The notes below the pieces were generated by a model. It searched no databases. It was not told the DNA's origin and was given only the letters and a program-made list of their open reading frames with translations. 64,000 bases of DNA. Source: Piliocolobus tephrosceles (taxonomy: Eukaryota > Chordata > Mammalia > Primates > Cercopithecidae). The first letter of the stretch is position 1, and every line of letters starts with the position of its first letter. The position numbers were made by a program, and so were the translations under genes. Below are positions 10,475 to 23,270 of the stretch, piece by piece. The DNA is taken from assembly GCF_002776525.5 (NCBI RefSeq), contig NC_045438.1:160456616-160520615 (forward strand), in the 5' to 3' direction.

Positions 10475-11295
10475 CTTGATTTAATGCAAAGGAAGCAAGA
10501 AACAATTAGCATGCGCTTCTCATGCTATTTGTGCTTTTCAGGAATGCTGTGAAAAGGTATTTTTCACATTGGACAGGCAAGGAGACAGATGCAGGAAGGC
10601 CTAGGAATTTGATTGGCAATGCTGGGAAGTGAACCTGGTCGATCTGACCCCAGAGCCCTCGCTCCTTGCAGAGGCCCACAGGGCCTCAGCGGCTACCTGG
10701 AAGCGTGTAGGTTGCCAGCAATATGTGCTTGGACTCAAGACAGCCCCTCCAGGAGCCCACGGTGCTCCTGTGGAAGTAGTGCCACCTGCATATGGAAGCT
10801 ATCTTTTATTGCTCACCACCTATGATGAAAGTTGCTGCCTTCCTTACAAACTAGTGATGGCTCTCAGGTATGGGGCAAACGTGTGCGCTTCTGCATCGTT
10901 TGGGTGAGCCAGTTTGTAGCCATTGGAGGAGTTAACCATCAGTTAATTCTTTTTCCAACCCTGTCTCAATTAAAATTCGTTTAAATGCCCAAATAAATAT
11001 ATGTCCTATGGGCTTTGAAAGGATGAGGTAAGAGTATTGGGAAATGTGGCTACTGATTTTTGAGGGATCACAGAGCTCAGGCACCCTAGGAAGGTGTTGG
11101 AGCGCTTGGTCCCCACAGACTCAGCTTCCTCTGCCTCACTCCAGGAACCTGGGTGTTTGGGAGGGCTCCTCGGGACTTCCATGGAAGGAAGCAGCTCAGC
11201 CTTCAAGCTCTGGGTGTTTGGTGATGGCTGCCACTATTCAGATGAGAGTAAACTGCTGAGAAAGGACCTTTGTCCTCCATGTCTGGAGAACTCAC
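10475..11295 (-). other. BMP6 intron 5
   Basis: GT-AG intron of 821 bases. 10555-10680 resembles MIR (ggacaggcaaggagacagat then gaagtgaacctgg), sense on the plus strand; low confidence. Nothing else seen. Confidence 0.9.
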
Positions 11296-11372
11296 CTGCC
11301 ATCCCAGGTCTTGGAAACTCACATACAGCTCATGCTTCCTGCAAGCTGTTTTCAATTCACTGCTGTTGTAAT
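11296..11372 (-). CDS. BMP6: BMP6 exon 5: start of the cystine-knot domain
   Basis: Seventy-seven bases on the minus strand, acceptor ccaacag and donor gtgagt. The first two bases AT complete the Asp codon begun in exon 4. It then encodes YNSSELKTACRKHELYVS and FQDLGWQ, human residues 403-427. It carries the first knot cysteine (412) and an N-glycosylation sequon NSS (404). Confidence 0.97.
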
Positions 11373-12761
11373 CTGTTGGAGGAGATCAAAAGACACACCC
11401 ACCAACTCATTAATTCCTTCATAGAGAGGCTGCCACATGCCAGGCGCCGTACTGGGCTCAGGACAGCCTCCTAGACACAAGTGTGGCCACCCAACAGCTA
11501 CATCAGGTTCCCAACTGTTGGCTTGAATGTCCTATGGAGTCTGTTTTGTCTACCCTGGGGTCAGTACTGGACACAGGGTGACTTGGACACCTTTGAGCAA
11601 CAGAGGTATGTTATGAGCCCTGCTGCATGCAAGGCCTATGGAGGACTGGGCGAACTTGCCCGGTATACCCCGGAGGCGCCTGACTGGGAAGGCGTCTCAT
11701 TCACATGATCAGACAATGGTACTAGGCAGGATCTGCTGCCGTCCAAACAGGGACCATTTTGAAGCTGCCCACGGACTTTAAAGACAGCTGCCAGGCCAGG
11801 AGAGTATCCTGAAGGAAGAGTAATGATGGAGTGGGGCCTAACCAGGAGAAGAAGGAGAGGGAGACACCGTGCAGGGGCAATGCTCTCTCTGGCTGTACTA
11901 CCACCTCACTGCCAGGGTTGAGCCCTTGTGTGCTAATGCAATAATACTAAGCCAGTGGTTCCTCATGAGACTGCTGAAGTGCACATACCCACCCTGTGCA
12001 GCACAGGAACCGCTAGCCTGGCTTAACTCATTCACCAGCAAGAGCACTGGGAGGGCCCCGATTCACTGAGACCCACTGGAGCGATTCTTATGTGACGTGC
12101 CTTCTGCCTGGCACCACGGCAAATAGAAGGTAAGTCGGACATGGCTTCCCTCCTCCGAGAACTTAGTGAACAAGGGGGTGGTGTGAAACAGACACCAAAT
12201 AACTCCAATACAAACCAGAACATGGATGCTACGGGCAAAGGCCATAGCAAATAGCACATAGGCAAGGGCCATAGGCAAATGTCCCTTCAGAGAAGGGACA
12301 GTTCAGAGTGGGAGTGAGAGGAAGAGAGAGGAGTTCTGCTGGAATGGATTTAAGGATGTGTCAAGCAGGGTCCGATGAGATAAAGCTGGAGAAATGAATG
12401 GCCTAGGTGGCCAACCACAATGCTTCGGACTTCCCACCAGCGGCTCGAAGTGAGCCTTTGCAGGCTTTTGAGCTGGAGAGCAACATTTCGAGCTGTGATT
12501 CTAAAGGATTCATCAATCTGAAGTTGTGTTTGAGAGGTCTAGAGAGGATGGAAGGATAAAAGGCAAGGAGAAGGCTTTAGAGAAAGGTCATCTAATGTGA
12601 GATGTCAGTGGGTATAAGAGCCTAGGTCATTTGCAGGCTATCCCTTCCCTTTTCAACTACATAAGCCAATAAGTCACCTAATTGTTGAAAGCCTGTTTGA
12701 ACTTGATTTTCTAACTTCTAACTCCCAGTCTTCCTGAGTCAAGCAGGAGAGAACATGCAAA

Positions 12762-13067
12762 TTTTTTTTCTTTTTTTTTTTTTTGAAACAGAGTCTTGCT
12801 CTGTCACCTAGACTGAAGTGCAAGGGCACGATCTCGGCTCACTGCAACCTCTGCCTCTCAGGCTCAAGCAATTCTCCTACCTCAGTCTCCTGAGTAGCTG
12901 GGACTACAGGTGTGAGCCACTATGCCCAGCTAATTTTTTGTATTTTTAGTAGAGATGGGGTTTCAACACCTTGGCCAGGCTGGTCTTGAACTACTGACCT
13001 TAAGTGATCGGCTCATCTCAGCCGCCCAAAGTGCTGAGATTACAGGTGTGAGCCACTGTGCCCCACC
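12762..13067 (-). mobile_element. Alu (antisense, AluS-like)
   Basis: Poly-T head, then gagtcttgctctgtcacc and ctcactgcaacctctgcctc through tgggactacag to the 5' end at ccccacc. Both arms present. Confidence 0.95.
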
Positions 13068-13589
13068 AGATTTCATGATTTTTTAAGGAAAAGGGACAAA
13101 CAGTAACTCAGGCCAATGGCCTATACTGGGAGAAGAGCTGGGCATTTTTAGATGGTTTATAATTCTAAATTTATTCATCCTCTCCACCTGCCTATGTTAC
13201 CCAATAGAACCACCCTGCCTGTAACTTCAAGGATCCCAGAGAAGCCCTGGAGGGAAATTTTCATAATGCAGGACAAGGACTCTCAGTAAAACACAATCAA
13301 CCGCTTATCACCATGAGACAGAAACTTCCTACTGAAAAGAACCCCTGAACAAAAATGAATCAACCACACAAAGTCTCACAAGAGTATGGCTGGAATGCAA
13401 GGGAGGACCCAGAGGACCCCGGAGACTGTGGATAAGAGTCGTCTGAACTAAGCTCTAAAGGAAGAATACCAAAACAATAACAAAACTAAAAACAAACAAA
13501 AACTAGAGAAAAAAAGGAAGAATACCTAAAATAATGGAAGGAAGAAAAGGAGGACTAGAAACCTAGAGCAAAATTATAGGGAAAAAACA

Positions 13590-14256
13590 TGAAAAAAGAA
13601 CAGGTAGTTGTAAATAGAGTCAAATGGAACTTTATAAAAACTATAATCACTGAAAATAACAATGAAATCAGATTAGATATAACTGAAAATCAGATTAAAC
13701 AGGTTAAACATTAGTTGTCTAATTAACAGATTAAACAGATTACTTAACAGATTAGTAATACATTAAACAGATGAGCATCAAATTACACACAACTAAAGAC
13801 AGAATTAAAGAATCCCACAGTATATTTGAAGAAATCTCTTCAAATCTCTTCAAATATACCACAGAGTCAAATGGCCAAAACATATGACTCTCTCTCTGTA
13901 AAGAGACATGGAAGAGAGAATGAAAAGTCCAACATATTTCTAATAGGAATTTCTGAAGACAGTAATTGGGGAGTAATAGTATTTGAAGACATAATGACCG
14001 GGAATTTTCTAGAACTAAAGAAAGGCAAACATCTTTAAGTTGAAAAGGCCCTGTGAGTTCCAAGTAGATCAGATACATTCTTATCTAGCCACATCTAGTG
14101 AAACTATATCAAACACATAAAATCTTAAAAGCAACCCAGAGATAAAAATTATTTACAAATAAACACAAATTAGATAGCAAACTTAACAAAAATACACATT
14201 AAAAAATTAAATAATATGAAAATGATGCCATCAATCAAGAATTCCATACCCAGCTG
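13590..14256 (+). mobile_element. Old L1 (L1M) fragment, ORF1 side
   Basis: Diverged but recognisable L1 text, for example tatttgaagacataatgacc, gggaattttctagaactaaag and agaattccatacccagct, which belong to the ORF1 3' region and ORF1-ORF2 junction of old L1. No intact frame. Ends near 14256. Confidence 0.75.
13820..13859. repeat. 13-bp perfect inverted repeat
   Basis: gtatatttgaaga at 13820-13832 is the exact inverse of tcttcaaatatac at 13847-13859, with a 14-base spacer that holds a further tcttcaaa copy. It lies in the L1M fragment. Confidence 0.9.
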
Positions 14257-14344
14257 TAGTGGATATTTACTGCATTTGCTACCCAGCTTTCAGGAACACT
14301 TCCCACATGAGGGAATACCTAGATAGGAGGGATTCAGAGCCCCA

Positions 14345-14470
14345 TTTCCCATGACAGATAGCTCCCCTCTTTGTCCCCTAGCATCATTTTCCATGACAGA
14401 TAGCTCCCCTCTTTGTCCCCTAGCATCATTTCCCATGACAGATAGCTCCCCTCTTTGTCCCCTAGCATCT
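14345..14470. repeat. Minisatellite, three 42-bp units
   Basis: Units with atgacagatagctcccctct start at 14351, 14393 and 14435, an exact 42-base period. The copies are nearly identical; the first differences are in the t/c run before atgac. Confidence 0.95.
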
Positions 14471-14767
14471 GAAGTATGGACTCATGACTTCATTAAAGCC
14501 AATCAAATGTCTCCACCCTGCAGTATATAACCTGAGGGAGTGACTCTAAGGTGAAATCAAGAATGGGTAGAATGGCAGCCAGTATCTAGGGTGATGACCC
14601 CATTGGTGGGATCCAAAGCACATTGTCCTGTGACTAGATCTGAGCCTTGATTTCCTGAATTTAAGTCTCCAGCCTTTTTGTTGATTGGGTAAGTTCCCTG
14701 GTATCCTTATTTTTCTCTTTCATTAGAGTCTGCTTCTACTGCGTGCAATCTAGAGCACAGTGATAGT

Positions 14768-15620
14768 TAATTTTGTATCAACTTGACTGGACTATGGAAA
14801 GACCGCATAGCTGATAAAACATCTTTTTCTGCAACAGGGTTTTGCTAAGTCACCCAAGCTGAAGCACAGTGGCACCATCACGGCTCACTGCAGACTTGAC
14901 CTCCTGGGCTCAAGTGATCCTCCCACTCAGCCTCCCAAGCAGCTGGGACTATAGGAACAGGCCACCATAACAAGCTAATTTGTCACGTAGAGATGGGGAC
15001 TCGCTATGTTGCCAAGGCTGGTCTCGAACTCCTGGCCTCAAGTAAGCCTCCTGTCTTGGCCTCCCAAAGTGCTGAGATTACAGGTGTAAGCTACTGAGCC
15101 TGGCAACTGGTAAGACATTATTTTTGGGTGTGTCTGTGAAGGTACTTTTGGAAGAAATAAGTATTTGAGTCAGTAGCCTGAGTAAAGTAGACCTGCCCTC
15201 ACCAACATGGGTAGGTATCATGTGCTCTGTTGAGGGTCCAGAGAGAACAAAAAGACAGAGGAAGGGCAAATTCTCTTTTACTGAGCTGGGTCATTGTCTT
15301 CTCTTGCCCTGGGACATCAGTGCTCCCAGTTCCCAGGGCTTTGGACTTCAGGACTTACACCAGCAGCCCTCCCCAGTACTCAGGGCTTTGACTTCCAACT
15401 AGGACTTATACCATTGGTTTGCCTGGTTCTCAAGCCTTTGGACTCAGATTGAATTACACCACCCGCTTTCCTCGTTCTCCAGCTTGCAGACAACAGCTCA
15501 TGTGACTTCTTGGCCTCCATAATTGCCTGAGTCAATTCCCATAATAAATATCCTCCTATATATATCTCTCTATATATCCTATTGATTGTTTCTCTGGAAA
15601 ATTCTGACTAGTAAAAACCC
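14768..15620 (+). repeat. Old interspersed repeat split by an Alu (family not named)
   Basis: Left part contains gttaattttgtatcaacttg; right part contains tgtgtctgtgaaggt, cataataaatatcctcc and cctattgattgtttctctgg then aaaattctgactag. This text recurs widely in mammals as one element; the Alu at 14823-15104 sits inside. I cannot assign the family name with certainty. Confidence 0.6.
14823..15104 (-). mobile_element. Alu (antisense, AluJ-like)
   Basis: Diverged Alu with ctgggctcaagtgatcctcc and cctcccaaagtgctgagatt. Inserted in the repeat at 14768-15620. Confidence 0.92.
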
Positions 15621-15732
15621 CGACTAGCTAAGTTATTACTCAATAGTTAGGGCACAGAGAGTGCAGAGTGGCAGTGTGCTATCTCACATAGTGTTGACAA
15701 GCTTGTCTGGATTTTTTTTGTTTTTGTGGGTT

Positions 15733-16019
15733 TTAAAAAATTTTTTGAGACAGGGTATCACTCTGTTACCCAGGCTGGAGTGCAGTGGTGTGATCATGGC
15801 TCACTGCAGCCTCCACCTCCCGGGCTCAAGTGATGCTCCCAACTCAGCCTTCCGAGTAGTTGGGTGTACATCACACACCCGGCCAATTCTTTAAATACTT
15901 TATATAGATGGTGTTTCTCTACGTTGCCTAGGCCGGTCCTGAACTCCTGGGCTCAAGTGATCTTCCTGCTTTAGCCTCCCAAAGACCTGGGATTAGAGGT
16001 GTGAGTCACCTCACCTGGT
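15733..16019 (-). mobile_element. Alu (antisense, AluJ-like)
   Basis: ttttttgagacagggtatca, caggctggagtgcagtggtg and ctcaagtgatcttcctgc; both arms, high divergence. Confidence 0.93.
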
Positions 16020-16639
16020 CTTGTCTTTCTGTTAAGGTATCTTCTAAGCAAAGGAGGAGCCTGGGAGTGAGGCACGAGGCCATCTGGGGTGAGAGAATTT
16101 CCTCGAGTGTGAGTGACAATGTGGAGGCCCCGAGGAAGCAGCCTGCTTCACATATTCCAGGAACAACCATGTGGCGACTGCAACGTGTTTATTAGCAACC
16201 TACATCCTCTATCAACCTCCTGAGCACACAGCCAGACGACATTTCCCACTGCAGTTAGGTGTGGCCATGTGCCTGGATTCTGCCCATGAATGTGGGGAAG
16301 AAGGGATGTGTGGTACTGCCAGGCCTGGCCCTCCTAACTACCCGCCCCCTCCTCCATCAGTCTTCCATTCACTCTTTCCTTTCCCACCAGATGGGTGCAG
16401 CGGGGTTTGCCTGAAGACCCCAAGGTCCTAACATCCTGCGCTCTTAAAGGTGTCCTGGGTTAGATGATAAACTGCATGATCACACTATTTCCAGTCTGAG
16501 TCTGGAATTTTCCCCATCCAACCTCATTCTGCTTGTGAAGTAAGCTTTCTCCAAAATACCCTCTCTGTGCTAGGGACCAAAATCTCCATGAAGCCCATCT
16601 TGGCACCATCTGGTCATGTAAAAAGCAAAGATTTCTACA

Positions 16640-17725
16640 ACCAACTTTCTTTCCAAGATCAAGCAGACATGGGCAGTGTGAAAATAATAAATATATCTGG
16701 TCTTTGTCCCCAGTTCCTGGCACCAAGCTTTGACAACCCTTGGACTTTCCTGAGTGTCTTTGTTATGCTCTTGAGGCCCTAGATTTTAAACGGTGAGCCC
16801 CACACACTCTCCAGGGCCTCATTAGTTTCAGGATGGGGGCTAGTTACCAAAAAAACCAAGCACAGGATTAGGGGGTTGGAACTTTGGCTTAGCCTGGCCT
16901 CTGGGGGGCAGGAGATGGAGTTCAATCATGTGGCCAATGATTCAGTTGTGCAGAGCAAGTAAACCCCACATAAAAACTCTAGACAGCGAGGCTCAGTGGA
17001 GCTTCCAGGTTGGTGAACATACTGATGTTTGAAGAGGACAGTGTACCCAAAAGGGTGTGGAAGCTCCACCCACCCATGCCTATCCCCTTGACCTTGCCTA
17101 AGAGTCTCTTCATTCGGCTGGTCCTGAGTCATACCCCTTATAATAAAACTATGATTGTAAGTATAGCACTTTCTTGAGTTCTGTGAATTGTTCCAGCAAA
17201 TTATTAAACATGAAGGGCGGTCATGTGAACTCCCAAATTTGTAGGCAAGACAGACAGAAGCATGGCTGCCCTGCGGACCTCACTTGTGCCTGGTGTAATG
17301 AAAGCAGTCTCCTTGGGGACCTTGCCCTTTAACTTGGGTCTGTGGTTAGACTAACTCCAGGTGGCTCTCATCAGAAGTGAACTGAGGCCAGATGTGGCGG
17401 CTCATCCCTGTAATCCCAGCACTATTGGAGGCTAAGGCGGGAAGATCGTTTGAACCCAGGAGTTTGAGATCAGCCTGGGCAATATAGACCATGTCTCTAC
17501 AAAATATAAAATTAGCTGGGCATGGTGGTGTGTGCCTGTGGTCCTGGCTATTTGGGAGGCTAAGATGGGAGGACTGTTTGAGCCCTGGAGGTTGAAGCTG
17601 CAATGAGCCCTGATTATGCCATCATACTCCAGCCTGGGTGAGAGAGCAAGACCCTGTTTCAAAAAAATAAAAAAGAATTGGATTGAATTGTAGGACACTT
17701 AATCGGTGTTGAAGAATTGCTGGCA
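16640..17725 (+). mobile_element. Probable ERV LTR, interrupted by an Alu
   Basis: Contains cattcggctggtcctgagtc, a poly(A) signal in cttataataaaactatg, then ttgagttctgtgaattgttcc. After the Alu the text resumes as agaattggattgaattgtagg. This order resembles LTRs I know with the same end, but I do not name the family. No internal retroviral genes are present. Confidence 0.55.
17384..17675 (+). mobile_element. Alu (sense, AluJ/S-like)
   Basis: gtaatcccagcactattgga to a short A-rich tail aaaaaaataaaaaag. It splits the LTR-like element at 16640-17725. Confidence 0.93.
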
Positions 17726-19360
17726 GAACACAGGCAGAGACCACCACGTTATGTCTGGACTTCCAGTTTCTTTCTCTGCTGGATGGAACCAAGATGACAT
17801 AGTCAAAGGGCTTTGCTTCTAACTTCACTAGCAGTTCTGGGTTTCTGTGAACTTGCTGTTGATCTGACTCTCTCCAACGCTCAACAAAGAGAACCTTCTC
17901 TGTAAGAACAGCTATTTCTTTTAGAGCCAGACACTGGCATTTTTGTTGTTAAGTAAGGATCAGGGCCAGAGAGAGGAAAGGGAGGAATTCAACTCTCCTG
18001 TTTTTCTTCCTACAGATACTCTCGAGCCATGCTTAAATTTCCTCATAATTCCATGTTAAGCGCTGGCAAAGAACATATAAATATTTGTGAAGGTTGACGC
18101 TCCTCAGAAGACTTGTGTCTGCAACTCAGGGTCGGTACCCTGGGTTCTGCATGGAATGACACCGACACACCTTTTTTTTTTCTTTTAACAGATTGACAGA
18201 TTACAGAAAAAACTTTCCCCTCATTCCCACTGCCCTTGGTATTGGTTTTGATGAATGGGCTGAAGAGGGGAAATGTATGTGGTGACAATTCAACAGGAAC
18301 ATGGTCACTCCAGTGGGACAAAGGGAGGTAACACAGCTTTGCCCCAGTGGGTTCACCAGTCAAGGGCAGGGCAGAGTAAGAAAGTGAGAGAGCTAGAGAG
18401 AGGCAACAAACCAAAAATCAGAGAAGCAGACCCAAGACAGAGGAGCCTCCCCCGCTGCCGGGACAGGAACTCTCAGTGTGTGACTTGTGGGTGGCCTATG
18501 CCAAATACTGGGGATCATCAGGGAGTTTCTCTAAAGTGCAGAGTTCTCAGCCCAATCCCAGACCCATGAGTCAAAGTCACTGAGATCAGGCCTCTGGCTG
18601 TCCACGTGCACCTGTGACACCAGAACTGGAACCGCTGCCCTCTAGACAACAGGCTCACACACAGGTAGTACCATTGCCCTATTGAGACACCAAGTCTGTC
18701 TTGGGACACCAAGGCTCTCCAGCAGCCCCAGACACAGCTGCAGTCAAGGCCCAGTATTGGTTCTGAGAGACATTTTCAAGGGATCTGGCTTTTTCAAAGT
18801 TGAACGCACAATGAAATCTGGTCCCCCTCGAGGGCAGGGGCACCAGCTGCCCCGAGGCGATCTTCCCACTCAAGACAAGGCCCCAGGTGCTTATCCAGGG
18901 CAACTTGGACAAGCAGGGCCCAGCCATAGGTGGGTTTGGGCAAAAAACTGTTGAGAGATCAGGTGACACAGATGACAAAATCCAACAATCATAAAAGCCC
19001 CCCAGGACGGATTCCTTCCATAAGCAGAAGGGAACTCCGTGGCCTGCTCTTACGCAGGGAGAAACATTCCCCTTGCCAAAGACTTTTGAGCTTTGAATAT
19101 ATCAGATGTTAATTGCCTTTAGCAGCACAGGTTTCTGTCCCTTTTAATAAACTGCTTCCATAGGGAAACCTTCAGGTACACTTAGTATTAAAAAGCCCAA
19201 ATCCTTCCTCTCTTCTCCAAATGAACATTACAGATATTTGAACACGGGTTTTAAGTGGAAGTTTTTTTTCTTTCTAGCACCAGAGTTGACTTTTAATTTG
19301 TCCTAAAGCCACTGAAGCAAAAACCATGATAAAACATTCTGCTTTCCTTTATAACCCCTC

Positions 19361-19362
<2 letters not shown>

Positions 19363-19396
<34 letters not shown>
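19363..19396. repeat. (CA)17 microsatellite
   Basis: Seventeen uninterrupted CA units in BMP6 intron 4; likely polymorphic. Confidence 0.98.
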
Positions 19397-19398
<2 letters not shown>

Positions 19399-19539
19399 TT
19401 GTAGGAAAAAAATGGCTTTGGACATGAGCTTTAAATGGGTTTCATCTCACAGTGTGGGACAGGTAAGTGGGGCCCATCATACAGGAAGCTTCTAAAACTC
19501 CCTCCGGGGATGGAGATGAACTCTAAAGATCCAAGACAG

Positions 19540-19838
19540 GCCGGGTGTGGTGGCTCACGCCTGTAATCCCAGCACTTTGGGAGGCCGAGGCAGGTGGATC
19601 ATTTGAGGTCAGGAGTTTAAGACCAGCCTGATCAACATGACGAAACCCTGTTTCTACTAAAAATACAAAAAATTAGATGGTCATGGTGGCACATGCCTGT
19701 AGTCCCAGCTACTCGGGAGGCTGAGGCAGGAGAATTGCTTGAACCTGGGAGGCAGAAGTTGCAGTGAGCTGAGATCGTGCCACTGCACTCCCAGCCTGGC
19801 AACAGAGCGAGACCTGTTTCTTTTTTAAAAAAAAAAAT
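19540..19838 (+). mobile_element. Alu (sense, AluS-like) with target duplication
   Basis: Full-length dimer. The direct repeat tccaagacag flanks it at 19530-19539 and 19841-19850, confirming a retrotransposition event. Confidence 0.96.
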
Positions 19839-20508
19839 GGTCCAAGACAGACATGCCTGTTTCCCCTAAGGAAAGTTCTTCAGCAAGAATCTCCATGATC
19901 TGTAGTGCAAAAGAAGGTGGCAGAGACAGGCACCATCCCCCTCAGAAGGAGAACAGGGTTGGGCAGAGAGGTCCCAGCTGTGGTGCCCAAAGCATGTCCT
20001 TTACGAAGCCTTTATGTTTCCAATACTTAGCCTTCATTTTTCCAATACTTTGCCAAGGGAAGCTTGCATGTCATTCAGGCCTTCTGCACAATGAAATCAG
20101 TGGTAGAGAAATAGGTGTAAGTGTCCCATCCATTCCCAATGGCGGGACCGTGTGGAAGTACCTGCTGTATTCTACCATAAAAGACCAGCGTGTTCCAATC
20201 CAGAATGCATCTTGGAATAAAGCATCAGGTCCGGCCATGGCTCTGACATCCCTCTCCCAAGCCCCAGTGCGTCTTTCATTATCTGTCATTCCTCCAGGTT
20301 ACCTGGGAGCCAGTACACCTGGGAGGGGGTGGGGGCCAACTTGAAAGGAGCCACACGGAGGTGCATTTTTCTGGAGTCCAGCGGATGGATGGGAGGGAGG
20401 ACACAGTGATGGAATCTCCTTGTCCTTGAGACACAACTGAGCTTTCACATCTGAGAGTCCTGTTCTGAGGGTGGTGGTGGAGGGGCATAGCTCCCTTCCT
20501 GGGGGCCA

Positions 20509-21528
20509 TCACGGGTAAATGCTGCAGCTCCCAGCACACACGCCTCTGGCTGATCCCCTTTCTCTGTCCTCTAGCATCTTCCTGCCCCTGTTCCTCCTGT
20601 TGCAGGTGCACATTCCACACAGGCTCTGCTGAGCTCCTACAGTCCGCTCAGTTCTGCTGGGGAGTTCCCATCTCAGTTGCTGGGCCTTGGCCCTGACAAT
20701 CAGCTTCCTTGCTGACAGCCTCTGCTCCCCAACCTTAAGTCCTTGGCTCCCCTGTGGTGACTGAGGAGACATTCTACAGGAGAAAACAAATGGGAAGGCT
20801 GTCTGGGCCCATGTGACAGTGACGGGGCAGGGCATCCTAATCGTCCCAAGGCAAACCGAAAACTGCAGAGCAGCTCTCTCATCCAGCGCAGTGAGGACAG
20901 GGCACCCTTGGCCCCAACAGAAGGTGGCTAGCTGGGCTGGGACTTCCGCACAGAAGCCATGTCCCCAGGCAGCAGCACATGCACTGTACACATTGCCTAT
21001 ACCCCCAATGCAGGGGTCATACCCCACACTAAGGATAACATCTGGGTTACTTCCATCCAGCATCCTTTTTATCTGGCCCTCCTGAAGAGCCACGCACACA
21101 GCGAAGTGCAAAGGAGCCCACTGTTTGTTTAGCTCTGAAGCTCCATCTCTATACGCCATGACGGGCCAGTGACAGGCAGGCTCCCCTGGCAATGGAGGCC
21201 AGGAGAGTCCCACAGGTATGAGACCCAGAGGAGAAGGCAAGGGTGCAGCCACTATCCTGACTCTCAGACAGGCACTGTGCGGGGAGGTTGCACTGCGGGG
21301 CTGGAGGGCCACCATGCAGCTGCTGCTGAGCATGATGGGACGAGGGCGCTGCAGCAAGCCTGGGGCTCCCAGGGTAGGTGCGCCTGAGTCACGGCAGCCA
21401 GAACCAGCCTGGGTCCCAGTGACCCTGCCTGCTGTGCTTTGCAACTTCAGTAGAGGAGGAGAGAGAAACAAAGGGCAAGACAGGGAGAAGGGAAACAAAG
21501 GCAGAAGAGAGAATGTCAGGGACACCAC
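20509..21528 (-). other. Unassigned 339-codon open frame in BMP6 intron 4
   Basis: An ATG-to-stop frame of 339 codons on the minus strand in GC-rich, repeat-poor sequence. The predicted protein starts MVSLTFSLLPLFPFSLSC, a hydrophobic, pyrimidine-driven stretch, and ends GSCSIYP. I recognise no domain. The middle (residues ~125-185) is the least biased part. No promoter, splice or ribosome context supports it, and a stop-poor composition may explain it: the opposite strand also has open frames here. Listed as a candidate, not as a gene. Confidence 0.15.
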
Positions 21529-23270
21529 AGAAAGCAGGTGAGAAGGAGGGAGAGAGGTGGGCAGGGAGCCGTCTCCTCACCAGGGCTTCTGCAGAGGGGC
21601 CACTCGGGTTGCCCTGGGCTGACCCCACAAGCCCTGCCAGCTCAGCCGGGTGTCCCCACTCAGCAGGTCACACACAGCCAAGAAAATACCAGCACAGCAG
21701 GGGGCTGGACAAAGCGGCATGCTCCACATGTATTTCCTAGCTTTCCTGAGCTCAGGCTGCAGACTCTTTCCAAAGGAAACTTGTTTTTTAGAGGGAATAA
21801 TTCACTACTTTAATTTCCCTTCTCTCCTAGAATGACAAGGGTAGGGGCCACATAGAGGCTGTTAAAGCGGCACCTCTGTCTTCATGGGCCTGGCTGCTCT
21901 TTCCATATCTCTGGGCCTTATCGGCTCCATCTTATCCAAAGCAAGCCTCTCGCTCCCACTTTCCCAGCAGAATCAATACAGCCATTGAGGAGTGCGCGGC
22001 AGGTGCCAGCTCCTTGTGTCACCGACACTATGGGAGGCCCGGGACCACACTGGGGTTTTGATTTCTGGTGTCGATAATCTCCTAACAGTTGATGGGGTTG
22101 GGGTGGGGATGGACAGTTTGATTTTCAGAGTCTAGATTTTGTTTATAACTTGGATGGTCAACATTGAGAAGCAAGAGCGAGGCCCTAATTTTTGGTTTTG
22201 CTCCAGGAGATTTTAGGATCTCATAAGGCCCCATTTAATCTGGGCGGGACTCTGGTCTCTTTTTAGCCTTTGTCTTGATTCTAAAAGAATATGGAACTGT
22301 CCTACAAGTAGACAAAGGTTTCCTTTGAAGACCTAGTTCTATGACTCTCTGTGCTCTAAACACCTTCTATACTCTCTGCCACTTCCCAGACTGAGTCTCC
22401 TGGCCCCAGTGCCCTCCCAGGGTTGGCAATGATTGGGAACGACTTAGGCATCTCACGGTACCTGCATAAGCCTCTTCTTATTGCCTTTCAGAATTGTTGC
22501 CATTTGCATATTTGCAAGGAGTGAACCTTGGGAGGAGGTAGAAGGGAACTTTCCAGTCCGTTTCACTCTTTGATAGCCATTATCCTCGAACGAGAGTTGA
22601 GCATGATAGAAGTGAAGCTTTTGATTCTTTTTTTTTCTTTTTCTTTTTGGTGATTCTAACTTTTAGATCACTATTTGCCATGCCTGTCCTCCATGTCTAT
22701 GGAGAAGTAAGGGTTGATTTCATATAGGAAGCCCTGAACCAAGCCCTACTTAACCAAGACATCTGCAAGCCAAGCTGCAGGCCCTAAAACTTTAAGATCA
22801 CAATGACAAATTACAATTCCCAACTTTCCTGGAGAACGATAAACTGCTAGTTTACAGTCCTGAGCCGCATCTATTCCTCCCAAGCTTTGAATGTCCATGA
22901 TGGACCAACCCAGTCAGCTCTGGCTATCCCCAACCCATGGAAGCTAATGGTGAAAGAGTGAGGACACTGTAACAATGGGACTCCCGGTCTGGGCTGGATT
23001 TTCCTTGAAATGTACAGCAGAAGATTGCACAGTTATAATAAACTACTCAAACAGTTGTTTTGCAAGAGATGAATCCTGGTTACTTTATGCTGAAAGCCTA
23101 CTGAATGGTTCTAACCGGGAAGCTTAAAGGACAGAAGACATAAACTATCAAGAAGAAGGTCAGCAGAATCTCTGAATGTACTAGAGCCACATTTTCCCCC
23201 AAGGTCCTTAAAGATACATGTTTGGGTGGGTGGGAAAAGGAGGGAAGGAGAACTTACTCTAAGAAATGCT

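Noticed and set aside
16640..17725. Possible retroviral genes with the LTR-like element
   Set aside because: No gag, pol or env-like frame is present on either side; it is at most an isolated LTR.
21058..21158. Ankyrin-like text (WAPLHFAVCVAL) in the intron 4 open frame
   Set aside because: A single weak resemblance with no repeat periodicity; not enough to call a domain.
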